Shown piece by piece: positions 18,202 through 28,046 of a stretch of 64,000 nucleotides of DNA; position 1 is the stretch's first letter, and each line of letters starts with the position of its first letter. The notes under the pieces are model-generated. The model saw only the letters and a program-made list of their open reading frames with translations, was not told where the DNA came from and ran no database searches. The DNA comes from Photorhabdus khanii NC19 (GTDB lineage: Bacteria > Pseudomonadota > Gammaproteobacteria > Enterobacterales > Enterobacteriaceae), in NCBI RefSeq assembly GCF_000517265.1, contig NZ_AYSJ01000002.1, forward strand, positions 496,247 through 560,246, in the 5' to 3' direction. The translations under genes and the position numbers were made by a program.

Positions 18202-18679
18202 GTCAGATTATGTAGATGGTGAAAATCAACCTAATATATCAAAGGATCTGACAGATTCAGAGAAAGCCGAACTTGGTGGTTCAGGAGCAGGGACACCGGG
18301 AGGACATGAGCCAGAAGATGAGCAGAATGCCCGAAATAACAATCATATTGGCAAATGGTCAATTGATGAATTGTCAAATGGAGCGAAATATACAGATCCT
18401 GCTTCAAAAAAAGGCGATTTGACACTTGCTGGTCGCGCTCTACAAAAACATGGCAGTCGGCTAGGTAGTGCTTTTCCAGAGGCTAGAGGAAATCCATCTG
18501 CAATAAATGAGCAAGGCCAAAAAATTGTAGATAGTATATTGAATGACCCGAACAAAAAGGTGATTCAAAGCAATACAGGACGATACGGTCAAGTTACTGA
18601 TGTTATATCTTCTAATGGGCGTGGATTACGTTATGATGCTCAAGGTAGGCTGATAGGGTTTTTGGAACCACCGAAATGA
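18053..18679 (+). CDS. Orphan CdiA C-terminal toxin module 1
   Basis: Coding similarity begins before this ATG, at the TDNNALA-equivalent cue (18028), so the 208-aa product is a displaced toxin tail rather than a normal gene; no convincing ribosome binding site precedes it. Residues 1-60 repeat the CdiA entry segment (ASALDKKLKEMG, CSFGRVCSS). The rest is a different toxin with the order GRALQKHGSR, then GNPSAINEQGQ, then GRGLRYDAQGRLIGFLEP at the C terminus. This His-containing, compact arrangement recalls small nuclease toxins of the BECR group, but I cannot name the family. It overlaps its probable immunity gene by four bases. Confidence 0.75.
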   Translation: MPPPPIAGSNTDEAVNEANQTIASALDKKLKEMGKAVDKATQCSFGRVCSSDYVDGENQPNISKDLTDSEKAELGGSGAGTPGGHEPEDEQNARNNNHIGKWSIDELSNGAKYTDPASKKGDLTLAGRALQKHGSRLGSAFPEARGNPSAINEQGQKIVDSILNDPNKKVIQSNTGRYGQVTDVISSNGRGLRYDAQGRLIGFLEPPK

Positions 18680-18894
18680 CAAATAAATTAACAGCACAAA
18701 TAGCAAGTTTGCCAGATCGAGAAAATGTTGTTTACGAGATCTTTTGGGGTACAGATCAAGTAGCAGAGATCTCAAACGAACCTGAGCATGGTATGAGAAT
18801 AGAGATCTTTTCTTGTCCGAATGGAGGAATATGGAACTTCGATTTTAGAGAATTTCGTACTCTTGTAGAGCAAGTAGAAAAAAATCTCATCTAA
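18676..18894 (+). CDS. Probable immunity protein for orphan module 1
   Basis: A 72-aa acidic protein whose ATG overlaps the toxin stop as ATGA, the standard toxin-immunity arrangement. No family recognised. It contains several aromatic residues (EIFWGTD, GGIWNFDFREF) typical of small beta-rich inhibitors. The overlap and the terminator 12 bases downstream define a compact two-gene module. Immunity genes of orphan modules are often kept because they protect against siblings that deploy the same toxin. Confidence 0.65.
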   Translation: MTNKLTAQIASLPDRENVVYEIFWGTDQVAEISNEPEHGMRIEIFSCPNGGIWNFDFREFRTLVEQVEKNLI

Positions 18895-18905
18895 ATATTT
18901 ATCCA

Positions 18906-18936
18906 TCCCGATTTGTAAAAATCGGGACTGTTTTTT
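18906..18936 (+). terminator. Rho-independent terminator after orphan module 1
   Basis: TCCCGATTT (18906-18914) pairs with AAATCGGGA (18919-18927) around a four-base loop and is followed by CTG and six T (18931-18936). This is a textbook intrinsic terminator and suggests that transcription of the module stops here. Confidence 0.88.
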
Positions 18937-19025
18937 AGCCTACTCTGTCAATATCACAATGGCGGCAATAAAGTTAAACGAACATTTATTGGACATACTC
19001 TGCTTTTTAACCGTATCTGGGTAAA

Positions 19026-19718
19026 GTGAACTGTTGGTCCAAAAAGTCGCGTCGGGGCGTTGTTACGGACAATAATGCACTGAGTTTACCAAAAGGGATG
19101 GCCGATTACGGTCGATCAGCATCAAGTCTGGCTACCGTTATGTCAAATAAAGGTCAATCCTCTCAAGAGATTTCGGCAGCATTGTCAAAACATGCCAAAG
19201 GCGATCACCCGGAAGGGCAAGACCCGGTAAGAGGATTGTTAGTTGCTTGGGGTGCAGGTGCTTCTGCTGTGGGAGGTACTATAGTTGCGCCTGTTGCTGG
19301 GACCGCAGCCGTAGTGGGTGGAGCTTTACTGGGTGCAATATCTGACACCGGAAAACAGCTTATCACTATGAAACCAAACGAGAGTTACAGCTATACTGAC
19401 ACGCTTATAGCTGCCGGGGTGGGAGCATTAACCCAAGGTAAAGGTTTGATATATACAGAAGGGGTAAATATTGGTGGAGTTTGGCTAGGTAGCAAGCTTA
19501 AAGGTGAAGATGCAACTGGAGCTGTTATAGGTGCGGCTGTTGGTACTGTAGCGGGTACTAAAGGTGGAAAAATAATTACAGATAAACTGGCTCCTGTCGT
19601 TATCAGTCCTGTAGCGTCAGAAATAGGTGGGGCTATCGGAGGTACTGTTGTAGGTACAGTAATAGGCACTGGTATTGAAAACCAGATAAAAGAAAATGGA
19701 GCTAAAAATGGAAAATAA
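19026..19718 (+). CDS. Orphan CdiA C-terminal toxin module 2, predicted membrane-active
   Basis: The frame begins with VVTDNNALS, the same cue used in cdiA, at about 19062, so this is another displaced toxin tail; the GTG at 19026 is only the first possible start. After a short linker (SSLATVMSNKGQSSQEISAALSKHAKGDHPEGQDP) come long Gly/Ala/Val-rich hydrophobic stretches at about residues 70-105, 125-145 and 165-225, with small-residue spacing like a glycine zipper. Such segments fit a pore-forming toxin. The neighbouring immunity candidate is an integral membrane protein, which supports action at the inner membrane. No catalytic motif seen. Confidence 0.7.
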   Translation: MNCWSKKSRRGVVTDNNALSLPKGMADYGRSASSLATVMSNKGQSSQEISAALSKHAKGDHPEGQDPVRGLLVAWGAGASAVGGTIVAPVAGTAAVVGGALLGAISDTGKQLITMKPNESYSYTDTLIAAGVGALTQGKGLIYTEGVNIGGVWLGSKLKGEDATGAVIGAAVGTVAGTKGGKIITDKLAPVVISPVASEIGGAIGGTVVGTVIGTGIENQIKENGAKNGK

Positions 19719-19971
19719 ACGAATAGGATTAAAAGCTTTTATCCTACTTACAGTTTACTGGACATCGTTTATTTTTCTTTTGGCCTTTATTGCAGGGTTA
19801 GCTGTACCTGCACTTTATTATTTTGAAAATGGTTATTTTAATTATCATTGGAATGATTTTATTTACACTGCGAGAGTAGGAGTTGGTGCAGGATTGCCTG
19901 TTGGAATTGGGATTTGGGTATTGGCGAAGATAGAAGAAATTCGCAAAAGAAAATCCTCTTCAGATCCTTAG
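19708..19971 (+). CDS. Probable membrane immunity protein for orphan module 2
   Basis: An 87-aa protein from ATG 19708, overlapping the toxin 3' end by 11 bases, with GGAG at a good distance; an in-frame ATG 12 bases earlier is the alternative. Two hydrophobic segments (about residues 8-35 and 54-73) end in a basic tail, so it should sit in the inner membrane with Lys/Arg on the cytoplasmic side. Immunity proteins against pore-forming colicins are likewise membrane-embedded. Family not recognised; role inferred from overlap and topology. Confidence 0.65.
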   Translation: MENKRIGLKAFILLTVYWTSFIFLLAFIAGLAVPALYYFENGYFNYHWNDFIYTARVGVGAGLPVGIGIWVLAKIEEIRKRKSSSDP

Positions 19972-20012
19972 CTACTTAATTACAGCCAGTATGATCGCGA
20001 GTTTGGATATTA

Positions 20013-20831
20013 CTTGTTGTGGACAATAACCATTTAAGCGTTGAACAGAATCACTCAAGGAGTGAGGAACTGGTCAATTGCCAGGGAGATAGCAGTTGTC
20101 GTGTGACTGTCAGAGATAAATATCGGCAGGAATATGACCAGGTTTAGGAGTGGATAGCAACTTGTTCAGGGGCTGACCAGTGTGTTGCGGTTGCTAAAGA
20201 GCTGCGGGCATTACAGGGTGATTACAGTGCCCGGATGAACGAAATTCAGGAAAAAGCCAGAATGCAGGGGCTGGATTCCCTCACACCGGCAGAAGTGCGG
20301 GAATGGGCAGATTTACGGGGTGCCCTGTCGAATATTGACTTATCCCGCAATTTAGTGCTTCATCGTGCCCAAATCACCGGAGGCTCAGAAGAAACCACCC
20401 AAGAAATTGTGAAGATTATGGGGCAAACGGGGATTGCTGCATCTGCCGGAGGGATCAGTAAGGCTGGAGCAAAAGGCGGCGGGAATGTTGGAAAAGGTAA
20501 ACAACCGTATCAACCGAATCAGGGGGCTGTAGGAAATATGAATGAATTTCTTACTCAACCCGGTTTTGGTGCTCAAATAAAAAACAGCACACAAAAAACC
20601 AGCCAAATATATCAGGGGCAGAGTGTTTATAAAGCTAATAACAATATTGGAAAAGTGATTAAAAAAGGTGATCAGCTATATCTTGATAGTCAACATAAGA
20701 ACCATCTTGAGATTTTTGATAACAAAGGGAAATTTAAGGTTATCTTAAACTTAGATGGTACGGTAAACCAGGCCAAAACTGATGCTGCTAAATTTAAACC
20801 CGATAGTGCGATTATGGAAGGTCATGAATGA
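20013..20831 (+). pseudogene. Orphan CdiA C-terminal toxin module 3, interrupted by a stop codon
   Basis: Reading from 20013 gives LVVDNNHLSVEQNHS, a VENN-type cue followed by the conserved CdiA entry domain (cysteine pairs in NCQGDSSCR and TCSGADQC). One in-frame TAG at 20145-20147 splits it; the frame reopens and is intact from ATG 20235 to the stop at 20829. The C-terminal domain (GQSVYKA, KGDQLYLDSQHKNHLEIFD, LNLDGTVN) resembles the colicin E3/Ntox21 group of ribonucleases, with an Asp-x-x-His and nearby Glu. The immunity gene expected next is missing and an IS630 tail follows directly, so the last toxin residues may also be altered. Confidence 0.7.
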
Positions 20832-20979
20832 ACATGTTCGAAATAACCGTTATTTCGCGGATAAACATGAATTTCGAGACAAAGTCTTCAAATTTTTCAC
20901 CACAACGCTACCTGATATAGCGGACTCGCTGACGTCTAGAATTAACGACCATTTTCAGGTGCTAAAAACTGCATCTTGA
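20824..20979 (+). pseudogene. IS630-family transposase, C-terminal remnant
   Basis: About 50 codons (VRNNRYFADKHEFRDKVFKFF and on to FQVLKTAS) match the usual C terminus of IS630-type transposases of this bacterial group, recognised from memory. The frame differs from that of the preceding toxin, and nothing of the catalytic domain is present. The 3' flank reads CTTGAAGTTTCTTGGGTATA, which is likely the element's terminal repeat. The remnant occupies the position where the immunity gene of orphan module 3 should be. Confidence 0.75.
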
Positions 20980-21654
20980 AGTTTCTTGGGTATATATTGT
21001 CGCTAAGATAATATTTCATTTCACAGTATTAATAGTATTTTTAAAACATTTGGAAAATATTGTAAATAGAGTGGTTTATAATTGGTAATAAAATTAGATT
21101 CTGATATGTTGTTTAAGCATTTATTTATGAGATTAATTTGTTTAAAGGTTGTTTTTTATTATTGAAGATAGGTTTTATAATTACAAGTAATTATTTTTTA
21201 TTTTAATTTAACTCATGTTAATGATTTAATTATGCGTATGTTTTTATCTTGTTAACTTATTGAAAAATATCGCCTTGTCTTATTGTTGATCTTTTGTTTT
21301 TCTTTGCTAATAATATCGGATAATAAAAATTTAAAATTTAAATTCTTAATTGGCTAACATTAAAAAATAGCTATGCGTCACATAAATATCCTCTTTAATT
21401 AATGGAAAAAATTGAAAATCACATTAATATTGTTAATTGTGGAGTTTAAATGTCATATGCAATTGCTTTCTGTAAAGTAGATGAATATTTTTCTACTTAA
21501 TTTCAGGTGTTTCTCATTTGAAAAATAAGTTTTTAGGGGGATGTGTTCATTCTCATGATAATTATTTTTTCAGAGTTTTCCGCCGAATTATTTATACGGT
21601 TGTTGAGTATTTATTGTGATAACAAAAATAATCATTAACAGAGATAAAATCTAA
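20980..21654 (+). other. AT-rich intergenic region with leader repeat
   Basis: This 675-base gap has no open frame of note. It contains poly-A/T stretches and, in its right part, leader R1 (listed separately). It is probably the promoter region of the large operon that begins at 21655, but no clear -35/-10 pair can be picked with confidence. Confidence 0.6.
21352..21575 (+). repeat. Leader repeat R1 upstream of cluster copy 1
   Basis: This segment aligns by eye with 31286-31480 (R2) and, in its second half, 32884-33036 (R3). Shared landmarks are CATTAAAAA, CTCTTTAATTAATG, CATTAATATT, a TTGTG, TTTAAATGT and a CAATNGCTTTCTG block. Repetition before each glycine-rich gene suggests a common regulatory or transcribed leader carried along with the duplications. 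Confidence 0.7.
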
Positions 21655-24600
21655 ATGAAAACGCAAATTCTACATTTTGACCTAGCTCAAGGCCATTTAC
21701 GTACCCAATCCAGTCAATTAAGTCTTTGGGTTGGTGAACATAATGTACCGTTGCAAGAACATGATGAGTCAAGTTTAGCCAGAGCGGCGGCTGATAACCC
21801 TGCGATAGATATGGTTCTACGCTATGGCTCGCACGGTATTAGCCATTTCGCAGAAATACCTGAACACTATTTTTTACCTCATCACGTTACTCTAATTAAA
21901 GTGGTTGGTGATAAATCCGGGCCTTACCGTTCTTCGTTACCGGTTCTTTACCATCTTTCTTACCATATCCCTAACGCTCATTTACGTCGTTATGCCAAAC
22001 GTAACATAGAAAAACTGGCTGTAAATAATATGGGTGTGGCTTTGCCAGGTAAACTGAGTGCTCTTGGTGTTAATAGCCAACATTTAGCGCGAAACCCTAT
22101 TCATTGTGGCGATTTATTGGTTGCGACTAATGAAATGAAAACACCTTGGGATGTTGCCTGCTCTATTGTGTTTTCTCATCCGGAATTGTCCAACAGTCAG
22201 GCTTATGCAGCATCAATTGTGATGAATGCACATATTGCCCCACCACAGGAAATAGACCCACAGCAATATAACCGGGTTTATGAACTGGCCATATCAATAT
22301 CGAGTCAGGGACCTGCGACAGAGACAGGCGGTTTTGCCACTTATGGCCAATTGGTTGACCCTGATGGCAACGAGATGTTTTATGAATTTGACTGGGTCGG
22401 TAAAGATGGGCAGGTGATTTTCGCCGAAGGTGATCCGGTGATGCAATATAATCTATCGGATGAAACAGAGAATTATTCAGGATCGCCGGCCTCTAATGCG
22501 TTGAGAACCTCGCATAATGACACCCGTTTGCAAAATCATAACTGGAGTGTCAGCCAAAGTGCGTCTCTCGACGTTACCGAGTTCAAAGATCAAACTTCAG
22601 CATTGAATGTTCCGCGAGATACCAGCCAAATTTGGACTGCCACTAACCGCACACCTAATCACGGTATGGATGTGTATGCTGACAGCATTCGTTATGATCC
22701 CGGTCAAAGCCATTTTTCCATTGATTTTAAGAATAAATATTTACGTCAGTTAGGTGTCTATATTCAGTTCTTTAAAGACACTAAAATGGAACAGCCGATC
22801 GATAATCCAACGGTTGACGGTAATTGGCCGTTTTATTTTCCTAAAGAGTTAGCGGCATTATTCGAAACGCCATCACAAAAAGCCCTTGGGGTATTGGCTA
22901 ATGTCAATACGATCATGGGAATTCCGATGCCCACTGATCCGACTAATTTTGGCTTGCCTTGGCCGGATGAAGCCCAGGCGGCTAAGTTCCTGTTTGGAGG
23001 CTTGGGAACTTCCCGTTGGGAAAACCCGATTGTTTGGCCGGGTGTGATTTTAACCGGGATGTTCCAGTACGGTATTCCATCCCTGATGATGTTGGCTGGA
23101 GCCGCAGTGACCAACAGCCAGTGGTATAAAGATTTTATTTCTAATAAGGATAACGTTGCCATATTAGCAGGTATTGCTTTCCCATTGATTGGTGGTGGCG
23201 CCGCTGTCGGTTCAGCGTTATTCAATACTAAAAAAGTGCTCACCAGTTTAGCCAGTATTGCCATCGGTATTTTGGCTAAAAAAGGACTGGAAGCGCTAGC
23301 CACTTATGTTACAGCCCAAGTTGCAGCCAGTGCAGCCGCTCAGGCGGTTCCTGTCGTGGGTTGGGCGTTCCGGCTTGCTTCAATTGCGCTGGATTTGGCT
23401 CAGATTGCAGTGACTACAGGGGAATTGCTCTCCACGCCAGCGACATTAGAAGTGGATATCAAGCGCCAGATGACCCTGGCTTTTACCCTGCATCCCGATC
23501 CTGCTCATGGTGAAACAGGTCGCCCGGAAACCGCAATTTGGCCGCCGGTGGGCGTTCAGTGCCAGGTGACGGTCGAATATACCAACGGCACCTATTACAC
23601 CCAGACTATTCCATTACCTACAACCGGTTCCAATACGCCGCTATCTTTTAATTTCAATTCGGTTGGTTGGGGTGGCACCCTCAAAATCAAGGCTAATGTT
23701 TATTCTGCTACTGGCTGGTTAGCGGGGAGCTACACCAGTGAGCTGCTGAATGCGCAGCCAGACAACCCCAATGAGGGCATCATGCGCGTCAGTGGCAATA
23801 TAAAAGAGATGTTGGTGCCTCTGACTCAGGTCACTCAATACGAATATTGGGAACAGTTGTCTTACGATAGCGATAAGAAGGAATATCAGTGGATTGAAGG
23901 CAGCGTGCCGTTGGAAACCCAGTCTTCAACCAATTGTAGCAATGTAGGCAATAACATCTGCAAACTGGTCAATATGACAATCCTGAATTCAGATTATCAG
24001 GTTGGTTATTGTTACCAGGCTTCTGGTCAGAATATTCCATTGGAAGATCCATCCAGTCCACCCAATAGCGGTCAGATGTATGTGTTGCAAAACATTTCCA
24101 CGTTGAGCAACGACACGCTGAATCAGCGTCTGAAATTATCTAAGGTGGGTTTCAAAGTACAACCCCTGATCAGTTATAACAGTTTTGGCGAGGGACCGGA
24201 CGACAAAACCATCACACCTTATAACTTTATTATTGATTCACGATTCGGTGAATATCATTTGCGTCGGGTGGACTTGCGTGATGGTAAACATGATTTTGGT
24301 TTGACGGATAATCCGCTGTCTTGGGGGACGTTCACTATTCCTCATCTGGATGCGATGGTGGTTCATCCGAGCGGCTATGTCATTGCTGTCAGTTGGCAAT
24401 ATAGCAAGATGCAGATCCTGGCCTTGGGTGATCAGGGCTATCCGGATGATCAGGCTCCGGCTGCACAGATTGTTTCTGGAGAAGGGGTTCGACAAGGGCT
24501 AACTCATGGGCCAATTGCCCTGACTATCACGCCAGATGGTCGCATCTTATTACTGGAAACAATCAATACCCGTATTCAGGCGTTCGATACTAAAGGGAAC

Positions 24601-26103
24601 CCATTTCCAAGTTTTCCAGGGGCAACACTGTTTAAACTGGCTACTGCTGAGTATCAGGCAACACTGGATGCTCAGGTGTTCTCCTCGGCATTACAACAAG
24701 CGTTTCGTGAACAAGGGCTGACATTCCTGTTTAGTAACAGTGATCCGAGCTTTATGCGTTCGCTGAATACTGGAGTTCTGGATGAGCAAATTATTGCCGC
24801 TTTTGCTGAGGACGGGATCTATCTGAGTTATAACCAGACCGCAGACGGTAATATTGACCCAGTTGGCAGCACAACGGTTGACGTGATACAGCAAGGGCAG
24901 AGCTGGTCGGTATATGACCCGCAGAAACCCGCGACTTACACGCTGACCGCTCAGGGACAAATAGTATCTGTATATAACGATTTAAGTAATGTACGGGTCA
25001 TCGCTATCGGTCAAGGTGTCAAATGGCAAATTGATGATCTTGCTGGCGCCCGCTCTTGGCTGTTAACCCTTGATGCAACGAATCCGGCTGAAATTGTCGT
25101 GGCTGATTATCTGTCCTATATGCCATTGAATAAGCCAGACGGCATAACTTATCTGGATGTGGCGGTCGAGTCTAAGGGATATATTTATATTCTGTCATAC
25201 CGTAATGAAGGACGTGATCCAACGGATTATCTCCTTGATATCTATGAGCCTGACGGTAAGTTCCTGGTCACTGTCCCTGATTCGACACTGGTCCCTGATC
25301 CGGCTAAACGCCAGCATATTGTGGCGGCACATCTGGCGATAGATCCATTCCGTACCCTGGTGGCAATGAATTACGGCAAGTTCCTGGGTGAAAATCAACG
25401 TACCCAACCCCAGATCAGCCAGTGGACGCCAACCACGCCGATATTCGATCTGGGTATCGATCAATTACCGATATTCCAGCAACACGATATGGACAAAATC
25501 CATGTGGTTTTTGCTGATAACAAACATCCTCTTAGCAACAAGGCAACTATCGAAACAGTCAATGAAAATGGTTATTTCATCATTACAGATGTTAATACCC
25601 GTTACCCGGTCATTTGCACAGTAGATAGCGATAATTTGCAGATTATTTCTGTCTACAGTTTCTCGGAGAAAAATATGTTATTAAAAAATTATAGTTCAGG
25701 ATTTAAAGCGGTTTTGCAGTTATTAGGTCTCTCGGAGAGCGATGTAACAGAGAAAGTCGTTATTTCATCTTCGTCGCAAGGCGCTTTACGGCCTAACGAT
25801 CCACAGTCACTGGCTCCTGCTTATCCGGCAGAAGTACCGTCAGCAGCGGAGCTGTTGATCCTTTCTGGCATCCCCCCGGTTGATGCACCGATATCCTTGC
25901 CGGCAACAGTTGATGTTTTTGCGATTGCTGAACTGGAGATTGCTGATGACGCGGTTCTGAATATTAGTAATCCGACTTCACGACCGATCGTGGTAGTTGT
26001 CGACACCCTGACTGTTAAGCAAGTTGGACAACTGATATGTGACGCCTCTGTGATTCTAAACGTACAAACTTATACCCAAACTCAGGAGAATACCCATGAA
26101 TAA
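21655..26103 (+). CDS. Large protein of unknown family, 1482 aa, with beta-propeller-like region
   Basis: Not recognised as a known family. No signal peptide is visible. Residues about 1-470 are a globular domain without clear motifs. Residues 480-620 hold several hydrophobic, Gly/Ala-rich helices (for example [22 protein letters not shown]), suggesting membrane insertion or a buried helical bundle. Residues 620-720 look like a beta-sandwich. Residues 880-1270 show spaced repeats such as [32 protein letters not shown] and [16 protein letters not shown], the pattern of NHL/SMP-type beta-propeller blades. The last 70 residues are beta-rich ([19 protein letters not shown]) and resemble the strand pattern before the Gly-rich part of its downstream neighbour. 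The stop overlaps the next ATG by 8 bases, so it leads an operon. Its 3' end survives as fossils at 31574 and 33221. Confidence 0.8.
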   Translation: MKTQILHFDLAQGHLRTQSSQLSLWVGEHNVPLQEHDESSLARAAADNPAIDMVLRYGSHGISHFAEIPEHYFLPHHVTLIKVVGDKSGPYRSSLPVLYHLSYHIPNAHLRRYAKRNIEKLAVNNMGVALPGKLSALGVNSQHLARNPIHCGDLLVATNEMKTPWDVACSIVFSHPELSNSQAYAASIVMNAHIAPPQEIDPQQYNRVYELAISISSQGPATETGGFATYGQLVDPDGNEMFYEFDWVGKDGQVIFAEGDPVMQYNLSDETENYSGSPASNALRTSHNDTRLQNHNWSVSQSASLDVTEFKDQTSALNVPRDTSQIWTATNRTPNHGMDVYADSIRYDPGQSHFSIDFKNKYLRQLGVYIQFFKDTKMEQPIDNPTVDGNWPFYFPKELAALFETPSQKALGVLANVNTIMGIPMPTDPTNFGLPWPDEAQAAKFLFGGLGTSRWENPIVWPGVILTGMFQYGIPSLMMLAGAAVTNSQWYKDFISNKDNVAILAGIAFPLIGGGAAVGSALFNTKKVLTSLASIAIGILAKKGLEALATYVTAQVAASAAAQAVPVVGWAFRLASIALDLAQIAVTTGELLSTPATLEVDIKRQMTLAFTLHPDPAHGETGRPETAIWPPVGVQCQVTVEYTNGTYYTQTIPLPTTGSNTPLSFNFNSVGWGGTLKIKANVYSATGWLAGSYTSELLNAQPDNPNEGIMRVSGNIKEMLVPLTQVTQYEYWEQLSYDSDKKEYQWIEGSVPLETQSSTNCSNVGNNICKLVNMTILNSDYQVGYCYQASGQNIPLEDPSSPPNSGQMYVLQNISTLSNDTLNQRLKLSKVGFKVQPLISYNSFGEGPDDKTITPYNFIIDSRFGEYHLRRVDLRDGKHDFGLTDNPLSWGTFTIPHLDAMVVHPSGYVIAVSWQYSKMQILALGDQGYPDDQAPAAQIVSGEGVRQGLTHGPIALTITPDGRILLLETINTRIQAFDTKGNPFPSFPGATLFKLATAEYQATLDAQVFSSALQQAFREQGLTFLFSNSDPSFMRSLNTGVLDEQIIAAFAEDGIYLSYNQTADGNIDPVGSTTVDVIQQGQSWSVYDPQKPATYTLTAQGQIVSVYNDLSNVRVIAIGQGVKWQIDDLAGARSWLLTLDATNPAEIVVADYLSYMPLNKPDGITYLDVAVESKGYIYILSYRNEGRDPTDYLLDIYEPDGKFLVTVPDSTLVPDPAKRQHIVAAHLAIDPFRTLVAMNYGKFLGENQRTQPQISQWTPTTPIFDLGIDQLPIFQQHDMDKIHVVFADNKHPLSNKATIETVNENGYFIITDVNTRYPVICTVDSDNLQIISVYSFSEKNMLLKNYSSGFKAVLQLLGLSESDVTEKVVISSSSQGALRPNDPQSLAPAYPAEVPSAAELLILSGIPPVDAPISLPATVDVFAIAELEIADDAVLNISNPTSRPIVVVVDTLTVKQVGQLICDASVILNVQTYTQTQENTHE

Positions 26104-27370
26104 AATGAAATCTGTTAACGAAACTTTGGCTGAATTGCGTGAGCATTATCATTTGACTGGTACAGAACAGCAGCTAAAACAATTAAAAACGTCGGACTTC
26201 GACGGGCCAATAATATTTTCTCACGATCCGAAAATAGCCACAGTGCCACCCGCGTTTTTTACCGTACAGACTATACAGGAGTTGAAGGAACTTGGCGGGG
26301 TGCCTGACAGTGAGTATGGCCCGGGCGGAATGGAACCCCATCATCCGTTGCCTGAACCCTATTCTGCTGAACGATTGGCGAATGTCACCGGTAATCATGC
26401 TGATATATGTAAAGCTTTCCGTGCTTATATCTATGGTTATTCTCCTTTAGTCAAGGATTATGAAGATATTCTGAATGCTAAACGTTTTCCGATGAAAGTC
26501 GCGTTATACAGTGGTGAAGATATCGTTGTCACTGCAAGTAATCCATTGATTGTCGGGAATAAAGATAGTCACGGTGAACCTGTTAACTTGGTGTTTAATA
26601 AGATAACGATTGAACCTGGCGGTAAGATTATTTATTTGACCAATGGCACGGTTGAGGCGAACGAAGTCGTCGTCGTTAATTCCCCAAACCCCTATCCAAC
26701 CCCGGGTGATAATGATGGCCCGAACATTGAAAATATTGGCAGTAACGGAGGCAATGGTGGGAGCGGAAACAATGGTTCCGCTGGAAGAGACGGCAGTAAT
26801 GGCAATGCTGGTAAAGATAATAAAAACTCTTGCGCAACGTCGGCTACGAACGGTACCGCTGGTGGCGGTGGTACTGATGGTGCCAGAGGAAGTGATGGTG
26901 AGAACGGTGGGCATGCGAGTGATGTTAATTTTAAAACAGGTACCCTTAACGGTTTTGTGAATATGCTGACACAAGGCGGTAATGGTGGCGATGGTGGTAA
27001 CGGTGGTAATGGTGGTAATGGTGGAAAAGGAGGGAATGGCGGCGGTTCTACCAGCGAGTGTAGGGCTGGCAATGGTGGCAATGGTGGTAACGGCGGTAAT
27101 GGTGGTAGCAGTGGTAACGGAGGTAATGCGGGTGACGGAGGTAACATTTATTTCACTTATGATGAAGGAGGAAGCGCGACGTTCCAGGCAAGGGCGATTG
27201 GTGGTAACGGTGGTAAAGGTGGCAACGGTGGTTCTGGTGGTGCCGGTGGTGGTGGTGGTACGGGTTATACCAGTGGCAACCCAGGCAAAGGTGGCTCATC
27301 GGGGAACACAGGAACTGCCGGAAAAGCAGGTGCCATAGGTTCAATTTATATCAACGGCAAAAAACAATAA
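26096..27370 (+). CDS. Glycine-rich Gly-Gly-X protein, paralogue 1
   Basis: A 424-aa protein with strong AGGAG before the start. Residues 1-195 form a conserved domain shared with the proteins at 31609 and 33291: [68 protein letters not shown] and an [12 protein letters not shown] beta segment. From residue 210 on it is almost entirely Gly-X-X triplets, many of them Gly-Gly-Asn, broken by a cysteine-containing patch and an [14 protein letters not shown] strand. Gly-Gly-X arrays are known to fold as polyglycine-II bundles in some phage adhesins and an antifreeze protein. No signal peptide and no anchor seen. Function unknown; a structural or adhesive role is inference. Confidence 0.85.
   Translation: MNKMKSVNETLAELREHYHLTGTEQQLKQLKTSDFDGPIIFSHDPKIATVPPAFFTVQTIQELKELGGVPDSEYGPGGMEPHHPLPEPYSAERLANVTGNHADICKAFRAYIYGYSPLVKDYEDILNAKRFPMKVALYSGEDIVVTASNPLIVGNKDSHGEPVNLVFNKITIEPGGKIIYLTNGTVEANEVVVVNSPNPYPTPGDNDGPNIENIGSNGGNGGSGNNGSAGRDGSNGNAGKDNKNSCATSATNGTAGGGGTDGARGSDGENGGHASDVNFKTGTLNGFVNMLTQGGNGGDGGNGGNGGNGGKGGNGGGSTSECRAGNGGNGGNGGNGGSSGNGGNAGDGGNIYFTYDEGGSATFQARAIGGNGGKGGNGGSGGAGGGGGTGYTSGNPGKGGSSGNTGTAGKAGAIGSIYINGKKQ
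26745..27150 (+). repeat. Gly-Gly-Asn coding tandem array in paralogue 1
   Basis: Imperfect 9-base units of the type GGTAATGGT/GGCAATGGT fill most of this stretch, in phase with the reading frame. Slippage and unequal crossover can change the array length. Similar arrays occur at 27640-27805 and 34140-34320. Confidence 0.85.
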
Positions 27371-27385
27371 CCGCAAGGAGGAGTT

Positions 27386-28042
27386 ATGGTCGTAAATATT
27401 CTAATTGTGGGTACTAGCGGTGTGAATGGTGCCGATGGTGTCAATGGCGCTGATGGCCAACGGGGTGCTGATGGTCAGAATGCTTCTCGCCGTAAGCCAC
27501 CCACTGCCGGTAGTCCTGGTGGTGATGGTCAATCAGGTCAGAATGGTCAGGATGGTCAATCAGGTTCTGGCTGGTGGTTTGCCCTACGTTGTAATCGTTT
27601 TGACGTACAGAGTGTGGTGCGTATTAGTAATAATGGCGGTAATGGTGGTGATGGCGGCATAGCGGGTTACGGCGGCAATGGGGGTGATGGCGGCAATGGG
27701 GGGCGTGGTAATTCATCATCGTCAGGAAAGCCGGGTGGTATTGGCGGTAACGGTGGCAATGGGGGTAATGGCGGCAATGGCGGTGATGGTGGCGATGGCG
27801 GTAATGTTTGGATCAGATATGTCCAGACTAGCTTAGCGAAACCGGTATCTGCCTCCTCTAATGGCGGGAATGGCGGACTCGGGCAGGCGGGTGGTGCTGG
27901 AGGGATAGCCGGGCGTGGTGGTGTAAATGGTGACGGTTCACATGCACTTGATGGAGAATATGGCGTTGGAGGTATTAGCGCCAGCGGTGGTCAGGCTGGG
28001 AGAGGTGGAAAAGTTTCTGTAAATCAATTGCCGCGAGGATAA
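27386..28042 (+). CDS. Collagen-like / Gly-Gly-X protein
   Basis: A 218-aa protein 15 bases after the previous gene, with a perfect AAGGAGG site. After a 10-residue start it reads as collagen-like Gly-X-Y triplets (GVNGADGVNGADGQRGADGQ). A short non-repetitive segment with Trp-Trp and one Cys (SGWWFALRCNRFDVQSVVRI) follows, then Gly-Gly-Asn/Asp triplets to the C terminus, interrupted near residue 145 by a strand (NVWIRYVQTSL). Unlike paralogue 1 it lacks the conserved N-terminal domain, so it may be a partner subunit that co-assembles with it through the triplet region. No export signal. No counterpart remains in copies 2 or 3 of the duplication. Confidence 0.82.
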   Translation: MVVNILIVGTSGVNGADGVNGADGQRGADGQNASRRKPPTAGSPGGDGQSGQNGQDGQSGSGWWFALRCNRFDVQSVVRISNNGGNGGDGGIAGYGGNGGDGGNGGRGNSSSSGKPGGIGGNGGNGGNGGNGGDGGDGGNVWIRYVQTSLAKPVSASSNGGNGGLGQAGGAGGIAGRGGVNGDGSHALDGEYGVGGISASGGQAGRGGKVSVNQLPRG

Positions 28043-28046
28043 TGAC

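Noticed and set aside
26692..27147. Proline-rich open frame on the minus strand opposite the Gly-rich gene
   Set aside because: It is the mirror of Gly-Gly-Asn codons (GGN read backwards gives CCN, Pro), has no ribosome binding site, and similar mirrors occur opposite the other Gly-rich genes.
26745..27150. Regular short repeats that could suggest a CRISPR array
   Set aside because: Units are 9 bases, in coding phase, without spacers; they encode Gly-Gly-X triplets.
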